A stretch of 64,000 nt of DNA from Lenzites betulinus (Eukaryota > Basidiomycota > Agaricomycetes > Polyporales > Polyporaceae), in assembly GCA_022264855.1 (NCBI GenBank), contig JABYQU010000073.1:62001-126000 (forward strand). Reading direction: 5' to 3'. Shown one piece after another: positions 23,203 through 34,778 of this stretch. The notes under the pieces are model-generated. The model had not been told where the DNA came from and made no database searches. It saw only the letters and a program-made list of their open reading frames with translations. Within the stretch, counting starts at the first letter, position 1. Each line of letters starts with the position of its first letter. The position numbers and the translations under genes are program-made.

Positions 23203-24041
23203 TTCTTCGTCATTAAAGTCTTGGTCAATTTGATCCGGTTCCTGCGCATCCTATAAAAAGCACCGACATTAGGAAAGCTGATTGTGTAAGGAGACTATAT
23301 AAATGACTTACATGGCATAGGGACATTGTAACCCAGAGCATCTTGGTGCGATGCGGGACACGTGCGAGTGCAAAATGGCTAGTTAATTGGGCCAACTCAA
23401 CCACAAACGGCGCGCCCAGGCGGCCAGCCTTCCAAGTGCCAATGCCGAGATCCACAGCGCTGTGAGATGTGCAATGTAAGTATCGCTTCAGCTAAAGGTT
23501 GGCACACGCACCGTGATTGCCATGGCATACTCTGCTCAAGCTCGCTCTCGATAAATGGCTGGACTATGGCAATATTGGCAAGAAGTGGGCGACCACGTGC
23601 ATCGGTATATGATACTTGCAGGATATACTTAATTTGCATGGCCTCACGCCCACGGATGTATGCATACTGATGCTTGCGCCCTTGATGGGCAGTTGAGGCA
23701 CCATATCGGAGCCCCGCAACCACCACATGTGAGTAAGCAGGAACAACACGGCCAACAAACGCAGATCCAGGCACGTTGCACCCAGAAGTATCAGGTATGA
23801 GGTCCACGCTACCCTGCGCAGGTATGTGAAGACAATTGCGTAGAGTTCCTCACGCCTCAAGTTGATCTTTGATGAATATTTCGCAAACTTGATGGCATAT
23901 GTGGCGTGATATTAGCAGGGGAAGATAGAGACATAGATTTAAAGGCATGCCATCTGTTCGTTGCGCAGACATACTGGCGAGCATGCTCAGCAATGTGCCA
24001 CATTCATTGCCCTTCTTCCGGCCCTGTAAACACATACGCAA
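23203..24041 (-). pseudogene. C-terminal fragment of a transposon-linked ORF
   Basis: Minus-strand exons give AEHARQYVCATNRWHAFKSM, then VAGLRYGASTAHQGRKHQYA, VSYTDARGRPLLANIAIVQP and, after an intron, VDLGIGTWKAGRLGAPFVVE. A short acidic last exon, EPDQIDQDFNDEE, ends at 23203. The order matches the C-terminal part of a large protein family common in agaricomycete DNA transposons, recalled from memory. No start codon or N-terminal two thirds are present, so this is a truncated copy. The frame near 23830-23870 is also hard to join. It ends tail to tail with the gene at 21370-23138, with 64 bp between their stop codons. Confidence 0.45.
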
Positions 24042-27000
24042 CTAGGTTCATTAGAACAGGTTCTATGTGGTGTCTGTTCTAAATCTAATCCAAAGCTATC
24101 AGGATTTGATTTTTTTTCCCACATACATCGAGTTGTGTTTCATCAGTTGGCTAAAATGTTGCCCCATAAGAAACAATTTCTCCGTTCCTCATCAATCGTA
24201 ACCATATTATTTGCTCAGATTGATTTTCAAACTCACAGGCTTGCGCAATTGAACATATATAGTGTTATTCGAAACTGTTTCTAGAAAATTGCATGTTCAC
24301 ACCGTAATCTGAATATCTCGGTAATGATTGCATCAATTATTATGTTTTAGGTTGTGGTAGGTAGGTATATGTATGTCTTGGCTTTGTGTAGGTACTTATT
24401 TCACATGTTTCAGTTGAGAACTGCCAACATTATGATATGTTCTTCCCCCACATCTTCTGAAAACAGTTATGATCCCAAGTGGGCAGACTCTACTAGCATA
24501 TAGCTATTTTGCAGCTGTTCTTAACACAAATGCATATGAAATAGATAGCTTTTGGACATGTAGTTTATTAATGATCATTTTTAGGTATTTCAGATGCCTT
24601 TCGGAATACTACCATTAAGCGGAACTTGGCTCTAGCTTTCTGGTGATATATAATAGATCAGAAACAGCCAAAAACTCGCTCTAAGATGTGTAAAAGAGTG
24701 TTTTTGGTTGTTCTGTGATTATTTCCAAGTCCCATGGGCACCTGTAGTGACTGCCAGGTCAGTGAGCACACCCTGCACCAGAGGGACCTGGTGCAACTGA
24801 AATCAGAGCATTCTCCAAAAGCTAGGCTCAAAATCACAGAACACCCACTATATTGTGCCTAGCATAATTCTAATTCTTATGGAACTGGTGCCATTAGGTG
24901 CGCATAATTGAGCACAATCTGTGCATATACAACACATGATATATTGGTAAGCATTCAAGGAAGAAAACACAATTTTACTGCTTTTTTAATGTACTAGCTA
25001 ATATAATCTGCTATTTATAACATGAAATCTGCTTCTTTCACTGCAAAAACACTGCCACTGCATTCCCATCAGCCATAGCTTTCCAATGGTATATAATAGT
25101 GTATACCTTGTGCAACAAATGGCTCATACATGTGCAATGCATATCTGTCTTTGGGCTAGATCTCATCTCAGAACAAACATGTACATACAGATTGGCACAC
25201 CAACACAAAACTGAGCACTGCTCTCCACCAAGCAAGGTTAGTGGGAGTTTGAATGGAGGGGAGTTTGCAGTATGAAAATATGGTCACCAAATAGCCAAAG
25301 CATAACCTCCAGGTTGATGAGGTATGCTCATCTATCAGGGATGACCAAGGTTACATGCCCTAGCTTCCTATGCAGCTGTTGTATCTCATGCAGCATGTGA
25401 TGCACTTTTCCAACCAGTTGTCAATTGCCCAAATGTACTTGGCCGCTTTATCAGGTGGGATGGCAATGGAGCATATGCTCCTTTGAAGTTCCAGGTAAAT
25501 ATAGATGATCTTTTTCCTTCTGCCATGAGATGCCTAGGTGCTCGGACATGCAGTTGATGTCTACCATGGCATAGGAGAAGGCAACATCCATAGGCAATCT
25601 AGGGGAGTGTTACATCCTGTGCTTCGGCCCCAAAGTCTGAACCCCATCTCCAACCTCCATACCCCATCTCTGACTTCTGTATTCTAAATCCCGACTCCGA
25701 ATCCCATATGTCTGATTTTGCCATAGCATGTCATATTATGTTTCACCCATATATACAATAACCCTTATTGTTCTTGTCTTGGACTTCGGAATTCCACATG
25801 TACTCTGACTTCTGAATTTTATATATACCTTTCTCTATTGTTCTTGCTAGACAATAGGCCCTATACTATAGATATGTACCCTGGAATGTCCTAGCTACTC
25901 AGTTCAGATATCTTGTTATAATCCAAACTTCCTTATTCCCTCTACTTCTTGTCCGACCTCCAACCTCCAACCCCGAACCCTAAAGTCCACCTGGACATTA
26001 TGCCTCTCTCTAGCTTCTTTTCTCTGTGCATACTTCTTCTCCCCACTTCTCCCCCCAACTTCTACCCAGGCTTCACATCCACCACTGATTTCCGCCTAGT
26101 CCGAAGCAGAGGACTTCTGGTGAGTTTGCTCAGTGCATTGCTAATAGCTTTGCAGCTCAGAACTCCACCCCGGACTTCAGACTTCCATTCCAGACTCCCC
26201 CCACACCAGACTTTAGACTCCATACTCTAAGCACATCAGACTTCCATCCTCTGGGCAGCACGGTCCTAACAGCCACCTATGGATGGCGTAAAGATGAAGT
26301 TGGTACTGCTGCTTGGGAGCAAGTAATAGATGATGGTGTGGATGGCAGTTACACCACCTTCCAGGTTGCTAGTGAGCAATGGGGCCACCAAAGTCAAAGT
26401 GTGCATGGAGGTGGTGTGATGCCCTACAAATTCAGCAGCCAATGCGGTATAATCCTTTGAAGGAGAAAGTGTCACAAGTAAGTTCTGGCATGGGCGTGGC
26501 AAATGGATAATCTTGGGTATGGTGTGGCATATGGAAGCAGAGAAGTGTGGGGAGGAACATTGATATAGGGAGGAGCATTGACACGGGGAGGAAAATCAAC
26601 ATGAGGGCAAGATCAGACAATGCACTCGGGGTCTTGCTATCAAGCAATGACAAGAGTGTAGGGGTGAACAGAGGGGTGGAACCCATCATATTCGCATGCA
26701 CCATGTTTGACAGGGGAGCCTGGGATGTGATTTTGGCCATCCCCTTAGTCCTCACACTTCCTGCTGCTGTTGTGGTGCCTAACACTGATGCTGGCACTCT
26801 GTTCTTGGTGGACTGCACTGCCAGAGCACTAATAGCCTTGCCATGCCTGTGTTTTGAATGCTTCTTGCCATAATCTGAGTGGCACTTTCTCTGTTTGCTT
26901 GAAAGTCCATTGCTGGTACCTGGAATGCTCGAGCCCCCAAGTGACACAAGATTTGTTTGGGTATGGAGGGTCAGTGCATATTTGCAAGTTTGCCTCCATG

Positions 27001-28069
27001 TGCTCACCTGATATTTCAATTACATCTTCCTAAAGATTAGAATTGCAGGTCCCTCATGTCCATGTGAGGTTTGTGTTCTTCCAGAAGCTTTCTGTTCATT
27101 AGGGTTCTATGTACACTCTATAAGCCTACAGCAAAATATTGATGGGCAGTACAGTACCAGGAAAGGCCTCACACACATGTGTGGTTATCTGAGTACAGGA
27201 TCAGATGCAAGCCAGCCTGTAAAGCTCTCACGCTCACTTCCAGCTAGCATACATACACGGCAGGAGGGAGGGAGGATTTGGACAGGTATGTCGGTGCAAG
27301 CCCCCTGCAGGTGGGTGTCCCAGGGTTCTAGTTATTACAGCCTGTCAATATCTTCAAATAGACCATCTTTTCACTGTCTCTCCATTTGTGACTACAACCC
27401 AGAATCATATCTTATATATGTGAGACTTGCCAGGGAGGTCGAGTCTACTCACACCTGCAAGTAGACCCACCATTCCAACTTAGAGTAGCTTGGACTACTT
27501 TCTCAATCCAAGCATAGACATGGCTATGCATGCCTAGACTATTTCTCCCATTCAAAGTCTGACAAGCTTGTATATTCGCAGCTATTAGCATGTACTCTAA
27601 CTACAAACTACAGGTCCTAAAACACAGTAAATGGGCATTTTCTAAAATGGCCTGTAGCTGTGGTTTATACATGTGCTGACCTGTACCGGGTAGGTTAAAC
27701 AGGCAATGGGCTGGGTATATTTATATTGATCTATAGACTAGGTATAATATTTTATCTACCCTAGGGCGAGGTCTTTTACTAGTCACTCTGTCAGATATCA
27801 AGTCAGTCACCAGTCACAAATGCCTTGTCCCAGTCCCTATGCCTGGCCCAAGTCAGCCCTGCCTGGTTTCAGTAAGTGGGCGTTGCTGGTGCAAGGCAGT
27901 TTTGACTTGGACTGGCAGGGTGTCTGGAGTGCCTGTATGCCTTGCCCAAGTCACTCAAGGCACATGTGCACTTTGCTGATGTACCCTTGGCCAGCAGACC
28001 TGCCCATTCCCGCAGCGTCATCTCAGCACCCACCAGCACCATCTCTGTGATGTCAACGCATGCGCGCTG
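24042..28069. other. Gene-poor AT-rich region
   Basis: No supported gene was found in 4 kb. CpG is sparse but not absent. A 195-codon minus-strand frame at 26432-27019 has no family resemblance or codon preference and is probably chance. A pyrimidine-rich tract lies at 25940-26230. The region is likely a mixture of old repeats. Confidence 0.5.
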
Positions 28070-28672
28070 TCAGATGATTAATAAAATTGGTGAGGGGTTT
28101 AATGTGATGGATGATTCCGGATTCTGCCACAAAGCGTGTGGGGTTTCTTCTTTTCCAACAGAGGCCTTGCCGAGTTCGTGACTAAGCCGGGCTGGCTGTG
28201 ATCCTGTATGACAGTCTGCGGTATGTGGTATGGTGTGGTGTAGAGACTATGACAGTGTCTCTGTGTGTCGTAGGTGTATGCAAAGGTGTCCTGATTCTGC
28301 GAGTGGTCGTGTCTGTGTGATATCTTGCGTGTGTCTTCTATGTTCTGGGTCGTCTGAGTCTCTCTGTCTCCCAAGGTTAGTGGTTGTCGTAAGGCTCCGG
28401 TGAACCCCAACCAATCTAACAAATCCATGTTCTGTTGTTCAATGTTGTATGCTAGTAGTTGTCGTAAGATTCACGGTGAATCCCAACTAATCTGGCTCAA
28501 TCTGTGCGCTACTAAGGGTAATGACTGTGGGTAGTTGGCTGATGTGACTGCTAAGCTGAGTGTGCTACTGGTGCTACTGCTTATGCCACTGCAAGCTGGT
28601 TTGCATGGCAGGCAAGGGGAAATAGCTGAGAAAATGTGTGTTTTTTTTTCCTCCCTGCCTTGCTCACCCCGG

Positions 28673-28680
28673 TATTTATA
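28673..28680 (-). promoter_or_regulatory. LTR TATA box, inverted copy
   Basis: TATAAATA on the minus strand, 110 bp downstream of the heat-shock element, as in the first copy. Confidence 0.5.
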
Positions 28681-28790
28681 CCTGAGGACGAGGGGCGTGG
28701 GAGCTGATTGGTAATACATATGTAAGCAAAATCTACGCTGACAAATTCATGTCCAGCACTTTCTCCATCCTTCTACCTCTTTTCTACTCC

Positions 28791-28813
28791 TTCCAGAATA
28801 TTCCAGAATATTC
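28791..28813 (-). promoter_or_regulatory. Perfect five-unit heat-shock element, inverted copy
   Basis: Five alternating TTC/GAA triplets with exact two-base spacing. The distance to the TATA box is the same 110 bp as in the 3955-6375 copy, although the sequence between has diverged. Confidence 0.6.
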
Positions 28814-29287
28814 CACACTCTTCCAGGGACTTCCATAGATCTTTCTAGACAGTTCTTGGTATGTTGAGAAGCTTCCGGCGCCTTCTCTCGGAATGTTCCG
28901 CGTCTTTCTCATACTTTCTAGAATGTTCTGCTGTGTTCTAGCTCATTCTCTCTGGTTCCAGTCTGTTCCTGTGGTTACTCCTTTATTCCTGCCTGTTCTG
29001 TATTGATGCTAGCATTCTAGATGGTTCTGGGATGTTCTCTGACTGCTCCAGGTGTCTCCAGGGGTTTCCAGAATGTTCTGTACTGTTCTGGTGAGTTCCA
29101 TACTGTTCCACTACATTCTGTACTATCCCGCTAGGTTCCGTACTGTTCCACTATTCTCCGGTAGTTGCTAGAACCTTCTGGTGCATGCTTGGGATGATGG
29201 TATGTCTGTGTTCATGACCTTTGGTTCACACACTGTCTGTACCGCTAGCCATCAGGCTCAAGTACCAAACTGGTTTGGTGCATGACA

Positions 29288-29600
29288 GCGCACCTCCATA
29301 GGCAAGTCCATTCCAGTCACCATCTTGATAAAGTCTGTGAAGGAGATCTGACCGAAATCTTGGATGACCTCTCCATCCTCTCCATCACCTTCATCCGCCT
29401 TTTCAATGTCAGCATTCCTTTTCCGCGCCTGTTGGCTCTGTCGGCTCATCTTGCACTTCTCGACGCAGGGCGTACAATTGGCCCCTGGCTCGTCCTTCTT
29501 TCCTCACATGCTATCCTTCATGCACCATGGGAATGTGTCCATCGCCTTCTCAACATGGCAGGTATTGCACTGTTTCTAGGCCATTAAGAGCAAGCAGACG
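29288..29600 (-). pseudogene. Possible Cys-rich ORF remnant cut by the LTR
   Basis: The minus strand encodes AMDTFPWCMKDSM, a stop, then GANCTPCVEKCKMSRQSQQA and an acidic stretch ending TDFIKMVTGMDLPMEV exactly where the LTR begins at 29287. The Cys spacing hints at a metal-binding segment of a transposon protein. It is interrupted, has no start and was probably the insertion target of the LTR element. Family unknown. Confidence 0.3.
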
Positions 29601-29962
29601 AGGTGAGTAGCTACTGACTCGGAGCAGAAAATGCATTCTTGATTCTGACATGACTAGATACTAGGCAGCCACGTGTGGTGGCATACGGTACAGACTCAAC
29701 ACAAAGCGCCGGTGCCCACGAACGGCCGCGAGAAGGAGTAGGGTTGCCCAAGAGTCTGAGTAATACTCAATAAAACATTTGAGTACAAGAACAAGTAATA
29801 ATAAATACAATAGGGTTTGTACTCAATTAGGTCATGCAGTACTATAGATTACCATAAAATATAATATGCATACAATACAGTATGGTTCACGGTATGTATT
29901 TTTATTCAGAGTACAAAATGTGACCTTAGCACCTTGGGACCTCTTGGGATGTGGCTCTGATA

Positions 29963-31541
29963 CAGTGACAGCCAAAAGTCATGTGCCACCTCCCTATAAC
30001 TTTAAGTTCTTCATAAAAGTGATGCATACCCAACCTCAATATATTATTATATAGCATCCCATGAGTGATTTCTTATGCCACACTCATTAGTTCTGCAGAA
30101 GGGGTTTATGGTGCACAATATGTGGGCACTTATTTTAGCGCCAGACAGCACATCAGCCAGCTCAAACTCATTGTAAACTTTCACCATTACCATTCATACA
30201 CTGCACATATTCCACCACACATTCTGCTTCTACACTCTATATTCTCTCTGCCTGCATCAATGGCTCCTTTGTCCTGCACAAAACACACAAAAATCCTGGA
30301 ACTTTATCACCCTTCCTCTGGAACCCCCTCTCCATCAGCCAAATTGCTCGCAGAACCCATAGCTGTCGTGAGACTGTCTGCCGAGTCCTACGCAGGGTTA
30401 GGGAGACAGGCACTCTACACTATGACATGCCCTGTTCTGGCCGTCCTCGCATTCCCACTCCACAGGATCTCAATCATCTCAAGCTTGTGCTCGCTCAAGG
30501 TGAAGTGGCAAATGCAACCGATGCCCAGCACCTTGCAGCTCCGCAGGCCAGCACCCGTACAGTGCGTAGAAACCTTTCTGAGAATGGTCTTTATGGGCGG
30601 GTGCAATGGGCGAAGCCATATCTCAGTCCTCTCAACGTGAAGCAGCAACAAACATGGGCACAGGAGGTTGCAGTTTGGGGCATGAATCAGTGGAGGCTCA
30701 TAGTCTTCTCAGATGAGTCAAAGTTCAATCTCTTTGGCTTAGATGGAAGGCAATGGTGCCGTAGAAGGGTTGGGGAGGAGTTCCTGGACCGGAATGTGAA
30801 GAAGTGGATGCAGGGTGGAGGAGGAAGTGTCATGGTCTGGGGCTGCATCACCTCGAAAGGTGTTGGGTGACTTCACTGCATCAAGGGGATCATGGACGCA
30901 AAGAAGTACTGCACCATTCTCAACAAGGCCCTCCTGGGTATGCTTCACAATCACCATCTCAACCCACACACCTTCATTTTCCAGCAAGACAATGATCACA
31001 AGCACATCTCCAAGCTTACACAGCACTGGTTTGATGACCAAAACATCCTCCTTCTCCCCTGGCCCTCATCCTCTCCTGACATGAACATCATTGAACATGT
31101 CTGGAGTGAGCTGGATTGCTGTGTGCACACTCGGAATCCTCTTCCCGCAACTGTGACGAGTTATGGACCACTTTACAGGAGGAGTGGTATGGACTTGATT
31201 CTGCTTTTATTCAAACACTATACAACTCCCTTTCTGAACGTGTAGAAGCCCTTAAGGCTGCTAAAAGTCACCACACTAGTTACTAGATCATTTGGCTTTT
31301 GTATCCCAGATTATTGTATAATTTTTGAGATTTTGGGTGTGCTAATATCACACTTTTTTGGAATTAAACCAAAACTCCTGACAGTGAGCCAGTGAAGATG
31401 CCCGAAAAATATACACTATAGTAGCCCACTGTGAGGTCAATATGTGTGCAAAGTCTCAGGATACACAGCCTACTAGTTTCAGAGAAAACGGAAATTAAAG
31501 TGTCTATGACAGGGGTGGCACATAACTTTGGGCCATCACTG
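29963..31541 (+). mobile_element. Tc1/mariner element nested in the hAT element
   Basis: The element is 1579 bp long. TA dinucleotides flank it at 29961-29962 and 31542-31543, the expected target duplication. Terminal inverted repeats of about 30 bp start CAGTGACAGCCAAAAG on the left and CAGTGATGGCCCAAAG on the right, with a few mismatches. It encodes one DD34E transposase on the + strand, now broken. Confidence 0.85.
30260..31286 (+). pseudogene. Tc1-like DD34E transposase, broken
   Basis: The N-terminus MAPLSCTKHTKILELYHPSS is followed by a frameshift near 30318 into the DNA-binding helix-turn-helix region (SISQIARRTHSCRETVCRVL) and the linker GRPRIPTP. Catalytic residues are visible: the first Asp in VFSDESKFNLFG, the second in FQQDNDHKH, and the Glu in MNIIEHVWSELD. 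Exactly 34 residues separate the last two. A TGA at 30868-30870 replaces what was probably an Arg codon (CGA to TGA). A further frameshift near 31152 shifts the tail, which otherwise reads EEWYGLDSAFIQTLYNSLSE to a stop at 31286. Three lesions make it inactive. It lies inside matching terminal repeats. Confidence 0.85.
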
Positions 31542-32082
31542 TATATTACTGACATGTCAGTATGATTCTTGCCAAACAATTCAAAAAATACAAGTATGTG
31601 AATGGCTGCAAATATGTACCTATAGAATATGTCTCCCCAAGCACTATATCTGTGTAGCAATAGTACAAGAGAACTGTCTTCCAAAATCACTACCATTCAA
31701 ATATGACATTGTTCCCGGGGCGCTAGCCTGCACAGTCAAGTGCCTCATAGAATCATTTAGCCGCCAAACACTCAGATTTCGAGCCTTCAAATTACTATGT
31801 ATGCAGAACATGTAGCCTGCCTGTAGCGTTGGCCACTGCTACAAAGGAGTGGCTCAAGCTTAGCCTAGAAGATGGTAAGTACTACTCTGCACGTGTTTGG
31901 ACTTATGATCATTCACAAATAAGTCAAATAGATAAGAGTACATAGTCATATGATACGAGTACGATACACATACAATACGATATGAATACATACAGGAGCC
32001 GGCGTATGCTATATCCACATGTATTGAGTAAATACGGGAGCCCGGGTGTATTTATTCATATTTGGGCAGCCCTGAGAAGGAG

Positions 32083-32659
32083 GTGCGCGCGGGGTCGCGC
32101 AGAGGGCGCACGGCGCGCGATGCATGTCGCGATCGTCGCGCACCTAACCGCCGGTCGGGCGACTGGCAACCAGACTGAACCAGACTTGACATTGATCCCA
32201 CCGCGGCGGAGCCCCAAAAGCTGAACAAACTCGCTCGGAGATTAAGGTCAGATGCCAGGTCTGATGTTGTGTGCTCACACATCTCAGCTATACGCCAATC
32301 CTGTTGTCCATCATGATATGTATTCGCTCTTGTCGCTGTTTCTAACTTCTCGGGGCCCGAAGGTGTGTTTTATCGCATTATGGCAGCGACGAGGGCCTCC
32401 CACAGCGAGCTGGCTCCGTGCTCAGCCGTGGGAAAAACCGACCTAGGTGGTGGTTGGAGGCAGAGGAGCTCATGCTGTTATGCCTTCTTACTCGGCCCAT
32501 GGTTTGGATGCGGATGACGCGCAGAAGCACCGCCACAAGTTACAACAAACTCGCGCTCTTTCGTTCGTGTCAAGATGTCCACGGGTCATTGAGTACGAAG
32601 TGCACCATGCATGTGTTAGATAATATTCACTGGGAGAAAAGAAAACGGTCAAGTCCAGT
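32083..32659. other. CpG-rich intergenic DNA
   Basis: The first 80 bases are dense in CG with short palindromes (for example GCGCGCGATGCATGTCGCGA). No gene was recognised. The region separates the hAT element from the 3' end of the protease-like gene. Confidence 0.4.
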
Positions 32660-34340
32660 TTAGGCTACGACGTCGGAGAAAGTGACGCGGTCAAAGTCGG
32701 CATGGGGGTAGCGCTTCTTGATCTGGTCGCGCACGAAGTGGGCAGGCGTTCCAAACGTGACATGGCTCGACATGCCCCTCGGCATGCCCGAGTGAAGGAA
32801 GGCGACCATCTTACCCTCTGCATTGAAGATGCAGGTCCCGGAATCTCCTTTGTCGGCGAAGTCGTCTTTGGTGTGATTGAAGACGGCCACCTCCCAGGAG
32901 GAGCCCGGCAAGTCGCTGGCCACGACGTAGGCCTCGAACTCGGAGAAGCGTCCGAAGGTCAGGTCAGTAGTCTGACCGTGTTTGGCGACGATGAAGCAGC
33001 GGTTGCCAAGCTCGTCGAAAAAATAGGGCTTCTTCATGTCATCGGCCTCGACGAAGCCCTGGAGGCGGAAGAGATGGTTGGGCGGGTATTTGAAGGAGGG
33101 AGGATTGGCGTTGTCAGGGTTAAAGAACTTGATAATATCATCCGAGTCGAACTTCCCGCCTGAAAAATGAATAGTATTAGGACATGAATCGTAACGAAAG
33201 AAAAAGTCGCACCGAGATAGACATGATTCCCCTTGAAATTCTGCTCCCACTTGACCTTATCGAGCTGGAACACGGCGCCGTCCCAGGTATAGCGGCGATC
33301 GTCGACGTTGTTTTGGATGCGGGGAGCATAGTCGAGCCATCCGAGAGCGCGGTTATTAATCTCGCCCCGGGCGGATTTCGCGTGTCCAAGGAACTCGTCC
33401 AACATGACAATCTCCTCCTTCAAGTTGTTCAACTCGGTCTCCTTAAGCCTCTTGGCCCTCTGGGTGGCGAAAACATTCTGCTCGAGCTGCTCAGCCACGA
33501 GCTTCCCCGCCTCGACCTTCTTCGCAATCGCCGCACGTGTCTCCTCCAGCATCTTCTCGTAACGACGAAGCCCACAGTTCATGATATACTGCTTGGGAGC
33601 GCCAGTGCGTCCAAGCTCGTAGTCGGACTTGGTGTCTACTGAAACAACGTGCTTGCTGGTGAAGGCAAGGACCCTGTCGCTCTTCTCCCCTGCTTGTCTT
33701 TTTCCTCGTGGAAGAAGACGCCGAGCGATCCCTGTCCATCGTTGGCCTGCATAGTCTGCGGTGCGAGAGGAACACCCAAGACTGCGGTAATCGCGCGACT
33801 GATATAAGCAGTCGGGTCTGTCTCGTCAACGACCTCCATCATGGCGGGACCGCCGACAAAGCGCTCGGGAGCACCCTCGATCCAGTGAACGGCAGCGTCC
33901 TTGACTTGGTGCTTTTCGAGGATGTCGAGGATGGGCGAGTTGGCGCCGTGGCAGGATTCCTCGGACGTGGTACCGGGGAACACGGAGATCCAAATGACGA
34001 TGTGTTCCTCAAGGACAGGTTTGCCCTGAGCGTCGGGAAGAGAGAACTGAACAGGCACCATCGAAGAGACATGAACACCGTATGCCTCGTCTTCAAGGAG
34101 GCTCACGATGGCGGGGCCCACCTCTTGCCTCCACAGGTCTGGAGTGAGACAAGGGTGGGTAGCGCCGCGAGCAGTTCTATCGGGAATAGCAGTGTGCTGA
34201 TCTTCAGGAGTGGGAAGGACAAAGGGACGCTTCCTGATGTCGGACCGCTGCAAGAGGTGGGGATGGTCCTTGGAAACGCCCTTGTAAAAAAAGGCCTTTT
34301 CGAAGGGCGAGGCAAAATCTGGGTCGACGTCGGAGATCAT
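32660..34340 (-). pseudogene. Trypsin-like protease-fold protein with one-base frameshift
   Basis: The reading starts at MISDVDPDFASPFEKAFFYK (34340); an extra upstream exon is possible because the frame stays open further 5'. It continues through DLWRQEVGPAIVSLLEDEAY and HVSSMVPVQFSLPDAQGKPV to GVFFHEEKDKQG. There a C run at 33687-33690 (G on the coding strand) is one base short and breaks the frame. In the restored frame the next residues include a His in AFTSKHVVSVD and a coiled coil (EETRAAIAKKVEAGKLVAEQ). After a 53-nt intron (33160-33212), a Ser follows in DDFADKGDSGTCIFNAEG. GDSG and the His are placed like a trypsin-like catalytic pair. The exon lengths sum to one base short of a multiple of three, which supports a single deletion or a sequencing error. 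Substrate and role are unknown. Confidence 0.6.
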
Positions 34341-34778
34341 GAAGGAGGCAGTCGTGTCGCTCGCTGGCAAAATTGGGGACGACGGAGGACTTCCTTTGGC
34401 GCTGCTGCGCTATGACACAGTGTTGATTTTCTTGCGTAGTATATTGATCACAAGACGGCGGTGGCAGTGGGAGTCACATAGATATATCTCCCACCCATCT
34501 AGTAGACCTTCCTAGATTCGCTGACACTGATCAGCGGGGTGGAATTAGGTCCTAAATCTTGATTGACCGCGGTGCTCTAGCTGTTGCAAGCAAATCGATA
34601 GCTTCGTACTGATACATAACGGCGGAGGTCGTACACCAGCGGCAGCCCCTATGGGGTGCCCATCTCCATCTCCGAGTCCTCCCACACACCATCATGCCTG
34701 ACGGTGCACCCACCGATCCATCACCCACCACCGCGACCCGGCACACGACCAGCCCTTGCCGCACCCATCCGCGCGCGC

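Larger units (their letters stand above)
28070..29287 (-). mobile_element. Inverted copy of the LTR and leader
   Basis: In reverse orientation this begins at TGTCATG (29287). It runs through a long tract of GTTCY-type repeats, a five-unit heat-shock element at 28791-28813 and TATAAATA at 28673-28680. The leader follows, with two copies of the TTACGACAAC motif, then the segment matching 5150-5260 of the first copy. Similarity ends near 28070, before gag, so this is an LTR plus leader fragment. Its divergence from the 3955 copy shows they are old insertions of one family. Confidence 0.7.
29739..32074. mobile_element. hAT-type element with 8-bp target duplication
   Basis: The left end TAGGGTTGCCCAAGA and the inverted right end CAGGGCTGCCCAAAT form terminal inverted repeats of the hAT type. 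Exact 8-bp copies of AGAAGGAG flank them at 29731-29738 and 32075-32082. Without the nested Tc1 element the hAT unit is about 755 bp and codes for no transposase, so it is non-autonomous. It interrupts CpG-rich DNA. Confidence 0.8.

Noticed and set aside
26432..27019. 195-codon minus-strand open frame
   Set aside because: It has no recognisable motif, codon preference or neighbouring exon, and lies in an AT-rich repeat region.
3955..29287. The two inverted LTR copies as the ends of one giant element
   Set aside because: Each is a diverged retrotransposon fragment with its own leader, truncated independently, so they are more simply two old insertions.
32083..32160. Structured RNA gene in the CG-rich palindromic stretch
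   Set aside because: No promoter elements or recognisable tRNA/snRNA features were seen; composition alone explains the pairing.
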